Shown here: one piece after another, positions 56,800 through 64,000 of the stretch
How positions within the stretch are numbered: the stretch's first letter is position 1
How the letters are laid out: each line of letters opens with the position of its first letter
From: Sequoia sempervirens
Taxonomy: Eukaryota > Streptophyta > Pinopsida > Cupressales > Cupressaceae
Assembly (NCBI GenBank): GCA_007258455.2
Contig: VDFB02373365.1
Span: forward strand, 224,405,201 to 224,469,200
Length of the DNA stretch: 64,000 bases
Reading direction: 5' to 3'
Position numbers and translations under genes: made by a program
The notes under the pieces: generated by a model
Databases searched by the model: none
Told to the model about the DNA's origin: nothing
The model's input: only the letters and a program-made list of their open reading frames with translations

Positions 56800-57724
56800 T
56801 TAGATGGATTGAAGTCTACCTTGTAGACCTCTCAGTTGCTTTAATGTCTTCAGTGCTTCCATTTCAAGGATTGCTTTCACTTTTGCTGGATCCACCTTGA
56901 TAACCCTCTTGGATACTATATATCCTAGCAGTTTACCTGATTGTACACCAAAGACACACTTCTTGGGATTTAGTCTGACCTTGTACTCCTCCAGTCTATA
57001 AAAAATGGCACCTAGAGTTGCTATGTGATCTTGTCTTTTTCTGGACTTAGTTAGGATATAATCAACATAGTCTTCGATTATTTTATGGATCATGTCATGG
57101 AATATCAGCGTCATGGCCCTTTGATAGGTTGCTCCTGCATTCTTTAGGCCGAATGGCATCATGTTCCAATAGTAGGTCCCCCATGGACAAGTGAAAGCTG
57201 TCTTATGTTGATTTTCTTTTGCTATCATGATCTGGTTGTATCTTGAAATTTTTTCCATTAGTGATAGCATCTCATGTCTTGCTGTCATGTCGATGTTGGG
57301 AAGCGGGAAGATCCTTTGGACATGCCTTATTCAAATCTTTGAAATCCATATAGATTCTGATGGCTCCGTCAGGTTTTTAAACAAGTACCAAATTTGACAC
57401 CCATTCTGGGTAATCGATTGGTCATATGAATCTTGCATCTAGTAGCTTTTTCAGCTCCATTTTGACTAACAGAGCTATTTGAGTATGCATTTTTTGAAGC
57501 TTTTGTTTGACTGGTTTTGCTTCTAGATACACTGCTAAGTGATGAACCACTGTCTCTGGATCAAGCCTTGGCATGTCAGCATAACTCCATGCAAAGTTTA
57601 TTTGTCTTTCCCTTAGGAATGCTGCTAGGAGTTCTTGCTCTTCTGATAATAGCGATTCCACATAAAATGTGATATGGGGGGTCTCCTCTGTTCCTAGGTT
57701 GACAGGATTGCATTTTTTGGCCAA
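56800..57724 (-). pseudogene. Right gypsy reverse transcriptase with VDY active site
   Basis: The N-terminal part at 57,724-57,422 (FYVESLLSEEQELLAAFLRE) ends in a TGA shared with the left arm. A further TAA near 57,380 is private. The shared 2-base deletion lies at about 57,301-57,318. MMPFGLKNAGATYQRAM then leads to DYVDYILTKS, where YVDD is expected (TAT at 57,060-57,058). The enzyme is inactive for the same reason as its partner. Confidence 0.88.
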
Positions 57725-57739
57725 GACTGCTGACTTCTC

Positions 57740-58660
57740 TTAATGAATAGTTCTTAAAGGAAGATTGAATCCTTCATCCTCAGGTGCCTCAAAGAGGTTT
57801 TCACCATTTGATACGTCCTTTATTTTTACTTTTTTCTTGTCAGAGAGTGCCACAATGTGGTTTTCACTCAAGGACTTGGATATGATTCTTAGTTTCTCAC
57901 TTTTGCAACTGAAGGATTCAATCGTTTCCCCATAATAGGAATGTGTGTCCAACTTGATTATAAACCCTACCTTATGATCCCCATCTGGAATGTTATCCCT
58001 CAATCCCATGAATTCTAAGAGTGCCTCATCATTTTTGAACGTATCGAAAATTGGTGGTCCTCGTTGGTCATAGTCGATCAGTTGGGGATACACTAAACGA
58101 ATCTCATGATTTTGTTGGTCTGGTTCGAAGGATAAGGTACTAATCATGCATAGGGTGGTATCTTCGAATAGCCTAGGTAGATTGGTGATGGTACCCTCGT
58201 CATCACTACTAATATAGGGCTCAATTATAAAGTTATGTATGTCTCTACCTATGGGTATTGGTAAGCGTACTTTTGCTAGTATTGGCTGAGGAGAAATATT
58301 AATCATTCTAACTGGAGAAATTCAACCACGTATGGTTATTCTCGGAGGGGTACATCCAAGGCCAAGATTTGTTATGGGTCACGTCTCTGGCATGATAGGT
58401 ATTATGATCCCATTGTCATTTTGTTCCAGTCTTTGATTTCTGTCCTAGCCCATTGCGAGTATCATTTGCAGGCCCTTGCTTGTCTCATCCATTAGTAAAT
58501 TAGCTGTTGGTCTTTCATCTTGATATAGCATGCGTGATGGATTTTCTTCAATAACCTCGTGGCCAAGGTCTCCCCAACTTGTGAATTGGGGATAGTCTTC
58601 AGGAGACATTTGTGATGCGGAAGCTTGGTTTTCTTGTGGGCGTCCCCATGATCTAGGAGA
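57740..58660 (-). pseudogene. Right gypsy protease-RT linker
   Basis: One open stretch of 188 codons (58,306-57,740), starting MINISPQPILAKVRLPIPIG, matches 40,249-40,806 of the left arm, where it is interrupted. No named domain. Confidence 0.62.
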
Positions 58661-59330
58661 TTATGGTAACTCTCCTATCACAAAAGCATTGTTAGGGAGC
58701 TTGTAGCTTCCACAACCATCCTCCTGGATGATGAGCTTGATGTTAGAGATGGTGGGAATGGTGGGAGTGGCGGGTGTCTTTGTTGTAGAAGTGGACGCGA
58801 GAGTGGCGGGGTTGATGTATGGTGTGGATGGACCCTCATCATTTTTTGGTACTTGGGGGATTTTGTAATACTTTGCTTCAAGATTTTTGCAATACGAGAA
58901 AGGTTCAGGATCTCCATGGACAGTAACTTCTTGTCCATTATGTGTAAATTTCACAAATTGGTGGAAGGTTGATGCTACGGCTTTCATTGCATGGATCCAT
59001 GGGCATCCCAAGAGGATATTATACGGAAAATCAAGGTCCAAGACTTGACAAGTGGTTTCCATGAGCGTTGGCCCTACTTGAATAGGGAGTTTAATCGCGA
59101 CTTGAGAAAATCTTTCTTGGTCATCATATGCTCTTATCGTGATGCCCTTTCGTTTGTTAATGGAATCTTCTGATATTTTCAACTACTTGATGAGGCTGAG
59201 AGAATAGATGTTCAAACCTGCACCTCCATCCACCAAGACCCTTTTGATTTTTCTTTTAAGTACTATGGCTTCCAAGTGAAGTGCATGGTTGTGAGATGGT
59301 TGGGTGGGGAAATCTTGGTTAGAAAATGTA
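58661..59330 (-). pseudogene. Right gypsy protease
   Basis: RVLVDGGAGLNIYSLSLIK (about 59,240-59,184) carries the catalytic Asp. A private TAG (CAG in the left arm) at about 59,183 then interrupts it. The flap-side region DLDFPYNILLGCPWIHAMKA follows in the frame to 58,661. Confidence 0.82.
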
Positions 59331-60907
59331 AGGAGATTAGGTGTTATGATATTTCTGACCATAGCTTGGAATTGCTCCGCATCGAGATCTGCGGGGATAG
59401 TGGATGAGGCTAATGCTTCCTCGAGGATCTTTTTATGCGTTGATGATATTTTTAACTCCATGATGGAGATGTGCACTGGCATTCTCTTGAGTTGATCTAA
59501 GACATTGTAGCCATGCGGAGCAGATCTAGATGAAGGGGCTCTATTTGATTGGGATGATCCTACGATGGTGACTTTGCCGCCTCTTGTGGTGACTCCACAA
59601 TATTCGGCATGGGCGCCCTTGATGGTGATGACCATGCAGTCCTCATTTAGGGAGGAAACAACTGATTCATAGACATGATTTACATTGCCCTTCCCTTTAT
59701 CATTTTTATTCCCTTTGTTACCATGATTCAACATCAGATTCGTATAGATCTTAAGATCTTGATTTCCCATAGGCTGTTCCACGTTTATGATTTTCTTATC
59801 GATGAGATCTTGGATGATGTTTTTGAGTCTCATGCAACTATTTGTAGTGTGGCCTTTGATTTTATGGAATTCACAAAGTTGATTCTCGTTATACCAAGGA
59901 GGTTTGACATCGGGTTCTTGGTAATTCTCAAATGTAGGAGGCTTGATGATTTTTTCGTTAATCAACTTTTTCATTATGTCCTCAAGTGGTTCCCCCAAAA
60001 TGGTGTATTTTCGTCTGGGATAACTTTTGTGTTGGGGTGGTCCCCTTTGGTCGTTGAGATTATTGATGGTTGGATTTTGGTTTGGTTGGTATGCTGTGTG
60101 ATGAGTGTTTTGGTGTTGTGTTTGGATTTGCAGTGTGGGTGTATGTTGGCGAGGAGCACTAATGACCACCTTGGCATCAATGATACCAGCATTAGTAACA
60201 TTTTTGTTCCTTGCCCATGTGTGAGGTTTATCATTGTAATTTGATAGTGGGCAGTTGTTTTGCTATTCATGGTATGATGTTGATTCTACGGGTTGGGTTA
60301 CAAGGGCTCTTTTGATGCTAAGCGCCTTGGGAATCAATTGATCATATGTGGTGATGCCCTGAACCTTGAGATGAAATGCCAAGTGGCCTTCAAGGTTGGC
60401 TAGGATGGTGCAAACTTGTTGTTCTTCTGGCATGGTCCACTTGCTCCGATTGGCCTTGGATCGCCATCGTTGTAGAAATGAGGCAAAAGATTCACCCTTT
60501 CCTTGATTTAGAGCATATAATTCTTTGAGACTAACATCCATTGTAATGTTGCATGCATAATTTTTAATGAATGCATCCCTCATTTCTTGGAATGTTCTAA
60601 TGCTTGAAGGTAAGCGAGAGAACCATTCTATAGCATGGCTTTCCAAACTCCTAGGGAATAGCTGCATCAGATAAGTATCGTCATATGTGACCTCCATGCA
60701 ATGAACCTGGAATTCCCTGATGCGATCTTCAGGGTTTCCCATCCCTCGATATTTGTCAAATTTAGGGATTTCAAATCCCTTAGGGAATGGTTTCATCTCT
60801 AGGCTCCTATCAAATGGATAGGGACACAAGTTGCTTGGTGTTTTGGTCATTCGCCCTGATTGAAGGTCGAGCACTTGTTGCGAGAGCAACTTGAGTTGTG
60901 TCTTCAC
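59331..60907 (-). pseudogene. Right gypsy gag, capsid domain and CHHC-type knuckle
   Basis: The capsid domain is open from 60,907 to 60,263 (214 codons) with FDKYRGMGNPEDRIREFQVH and SFASFLQRWRSKANRS, so the left-arm TGA is absent. A second frame from 60,169 carries the knuckle CEFHKIKGHTTNSC (C-X2-H-X4-H-X4-C). This is the less damaged of the two gag copies. Confidence 0.85.
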
Positions 60908-62646
60908 ATCATTTTGCAGATCAAGGGGTCAGATGAAAGTGTTTTGGGGTGTTTCAATCGTGGGTTAGATGGGTGGATTGGTTGGTGTGTTGTTTAATAT
61001 GTTGTTCGATGGTATCTGTATGTTTTTTCGAGCGAGGTAGTCTTCCACTTGCTTTTGTATGAATAATGCTTGTTGTTGATCTTGCTACTGTTGTGCTAAG
61101 ATTTGTGCTTGTTGTTGCGCTTGTTGCTATTCCAACAATGCTTGTTGTTGTGCTTGCTACTGTTCCAACAACGCTTGTTGTTGGGCTGCCAGTTCTACTA
61201 CTTCTTGCTGCTCTTGGTATTGCTTTAATGCTTGCTGATATGCCTGCAATTGCCCTGCTTGTCTTTGTACAAGAAGTTGTGCTTGATATTGGGCTTGTTG
61301 TGCTTGATATTGAGATTGTGCTTGTGCGGCTTGTGCTTGTGCTGCTTGTTGCTACAATAAAAGTTGTGCTTGAGCAGCCCTTTGTGCTTGTAATGCTTAT
61401 GATTCTTGCGTGGCTTGAGCGGCTTGTTGTTGTTGTTGTCGCAATAACGCTTGGGCTTGTTACACTTTTTGTGCTTGTAATGCGGCTTGTGCAGCTTGGG
61501 CAGCTTGCACAACTTGCTGAGCAGCTAATTGTTCAGATTTTTGTTTCTGAACTTGTTGATATCCTCTTTGGAAAGCAACTTGTAATGCTGTGTCGTATTG
61601 GCTTGATGTGGTGAAAGTTGGTGGTGGTGGTGGATTTGGAATGGTGTTTGTGAAGGTGGTGTTGGTGTTTTGCATGATGGATGGTGCTATTGATGTGATT
61701 GGTCCTTGAGAGACCATGCTTTGCGATGTTAAGGGGGTGTTTGATGATATTGCCATTTCTTGTGTGTTTGTCGTCTGTTGTTGTGATATCAATGACAAAT
61801 TTTGAGTGTTTGGCATAATGCTTTGATTGATATTTGGGATAGTGGTTTGATTGATATTTGGTAGAGGGGAAGCCCTAAACCAAGGAGTGATGTGGATGAT
61901 GATGGAAATGGTGGAAGAGGTGGAAATGTAAGGGGTGTGAGTTGTGAAAATGTTGTTGTGTCGAACATTCCCCCTAGTCCAAACATATCTCCCTCTTCTT
62001 GTGAATTTGTAAGTTGAGGAGTTTGAGGCATTGCGTGAAAAAATGATGATGATGGATCATGATGGAAAGTGAGAGGAACATTCTTGTGTAATGGGTTTTG
62101 GGGTATGTTTTGTTCCAAGGTGGTGTTTGCATCCAAATTTTTATTATTAACAAGGGGGTGTGCTTGAAGAGCATTGAGAAATGCATTTTCTTTGTTAACA
62201 TTGGGTTGGGTTGGAGCAAAAGATGTGATTTGCGGAATGTTCTACGTGATGTTTTGAGATGGGGGTGTAGATGAGATGGGAATGGTGGATGAGATTGGAG
62301 GAAATGATATCTCCACTATAGTACTCACATCAAAATCCGAAGGTAACTTGGCCCATTGTTTTGCTAGCTCAAGCATGTATAACAAAGGGTTAAGTCTCAT
62401 CATGATGTTGATGATTCTATGGTTGTCCAGATTTTGGAGCATTTCAATCATTTCCTCACGAGACATTCCAAAAGTAAGGTCCTCTCCTTGGTTTTCTTCT
62501 TGCGGATTTTGCGATGATGAGAGGGTCAAAGGATTACTTGATTTAGTGGGATTCATTTCTGCATTTGTTTGGCTAAGATCACTTGAAGTGGGTGTTTCTT
62601 TGTTGGCTTCCATACTCTTCTTGTATTGAGATCTAGTTAGAAACAT
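60908..62646 (-). pseudogene. Right gypsy gag, N-terminal region with Q/A-rich tract
   Basis: MEANKETPTSSDLSQ starts at 62,610, in frame with an upstream ATG at 62,646. Then come the Pro/Thr-rich part (62,136-61,789) and a Gln/Ala-rich tract (about 61,590-61,060). Stops at 61,352-61,354 and 61,085-61,087 are shared with the left arm. Those at 61,397-61,399 and 61,460-61,462 are private. Confidence 0.7.
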
Positions 62647-64000
62647 AAAACAAGGATCAATCTTCGAGAATATGGGAGATGAATCTCTTGATTCTTTGGA
62701 TCAATCTTTACTTTATGTCCCAAAGTAGAAAGTTTTAGGATGCCTTGAGGATCAAAGGTGATGATATGATGATGATGTTTAGGGATGGATGATATGGATG
62801 TTATGGTATTTTGGTTAATCTTGAATGAGATACTAGGCTTTTTGCAGGTTTTGATTTTGATTTGTTTTTGATTCGGGATTTTGTCCTTGGTTTTGATTTG
62901 CTTCCAATTTTGAACAAAGAGGCCCTAAGATGTTGGATGATGATCTAAGGGATAGCTTTGTCCAAAGGATGATGATTTGAATATGTGTGAGGAGAAAGAT
63001 GCATCTACCCACACCTATTCAAACAAGATGATTGTTTCACTAAGTATATGAAGAAGGATTCATCTACATATACTAAGCTAGACAAGATGATTTTGATAAC
63101 TTTGACTAAGTATATGCAAAAGGATGCATCTACACATACCTAGCCAAAGGTGATTTTGATAATTTTTTCAAGGATTTAGTCTCAATGATTTTGATGATTT
63201 TGATTTTGCTAAAAAGCCTAGTATTAAGGATGATTTTCAAGATTTTCCAAAAGGTGATGGTGAGATGGTTTTTTTTGTTTTGATGTGTGAAGGATGGATG
63301 AGAAAAGATTTTGATTCACTTTTGATCCTAAGATGAACCTAAAAGGGACACTTTGTTTGCCTAGATCTAGGTATTGAAGAGCATGCAAATGCTTCCTATA
63401 GACCTTTGTGACCAAAAAATGATTTGATTTGAACACACATTTTCGGATTTCCAATCAATGGTTTTTTGCTTTGGGATTGTGAGTCTTCAACACATATGAA
63501 AGTTTATTTTTCTTTAGCTTTGCTTAATGAATTTATTTTAAAAACACTTTCTTCAATTAGGTTTTCAAACTAAGATTTCCAATGTCTTAATTTCTTCAAA
63601 CCCCACAAGATATGTTATGTGGAAATTCAATGAACTTAAGGAAAGGGTTTTCCTATTGTTTACTTAAGGAGACAAATCGAGATATAATCCAATGTTTAGA
63701 AACCTCTAAGGATGTGAATCCCAAGGGAAAGCAATAACATATGGATTGAGTCAATTGTATTTGTCCTCAAAAGGGTTTGAAATTAGGATGATGTTAAGTG
63801 TTTGTTTTTGAGATGTTTTAAATCAAGCAATGCATTTTGTAACCCAAGAATAAGTACAATCCTATGGATGTGTAAGACAATATTTGTTGGATTCCCTTGA
63901 ACCGATCGGCTAGCCTCTAATGGTTAGATGCTTGCCACTTGGCTCCCTCCATGACTCATTAACGTAAATCAGGGCAGCCAAGCATCAACACCATGAAATC
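62647..64000 (-). other. Leader of the right gypsy element
   Basis: Mirror of 34,573-35,923, including the three hairpin repeats near 62,985-63,140. It continues past the window end. Confidence 0.55.

Larger units (their letters stand above)
51238..64000 (-). mobile_element. Right Ty3/gypsy element, Tat-like (minus strand), continues beyond the window
   Basis: A mirror copy of 34,573-47,319, with its 3' side at low coordinates. It carries the same domain order and many of the same lesions, but longer open frames, so fewer private stops. Its 5' LTR lies outside the window and its 3' end in the gap. Confidence 0.88.

Overview
The window looks like intergenic DNA from a large, repeat-filled seed-plant genome. 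It is AT-rich and holds nested, heavily decayed LTR retrotransposons, a plant-type L1 LINE, a plant mobile domain (PMD) ORF and initiator-Met-tRNA primer sites. A gymnosperm would fit the depth of decay, but that is only an impression. I found no intact host gene and no operon, phage or CRISPR structure. Almost every coding signal belongs to a broken mobile element.

Layout. Positions 1-3,140 hold low-complexity repeats and a 790-bp inverted-repeat element. A minus-strand L1-type LINE lies at about 3,140-8,560. At 8,560-15,150 there is a tRNA-like sequence, a diverged 0.7-kb duplication, a pogo-like DDE transposase remnant, TA/CATA microsatellites and an 86-bp minisatellite with a dyad in each unit. 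At 15,150-16,890 a GC-richer island carries a Lon-protease pseudogene fragment, followed by a foldback element. From 17,807 to about 31,900 there is a minus-strand non-autonomous LTR family whose only product is a gag-like protein (coiled coil, G-patch, two CCHC knuckles). It is present as two units (A and B) that appear to share an LTR. Unit A was split by a 5.9-kb Ty1/copia element (19,647-25,526). Unit B was split by a 3.9-kb solo LTR (27,003-30,891) with a perfect 5-bp target duplication.

The right half is dominated by two Ty3/gypsy elements that resemble the Tat lineage: a long gag leader, an RNase H-like segment followed by a second RNase H, and extra ORFs. They lie in opposite orientation with their 3' ends facing each other (34,573-47,319 plus; 51,238-64,000 minus). 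The arms are colinear to within tens of bases over 12.7 kb and about 95% alike in a short sample. They share several inactivating lesions, including a mutated RT active site (VDY), an RT frameshift and five stop codons. An antisense PMD ORF lies downstream of the left pol. A 100-N assembly gap falls where the right element should hold its own copy.

How the parts relate: the order of insertion can be read from the nesting. Units A and B are oldest; the copia element and the solo LTR came later. The gypsy pair is decayed mainly by C-to-T nonsense changes, as expected of methylated, silenced DNA.
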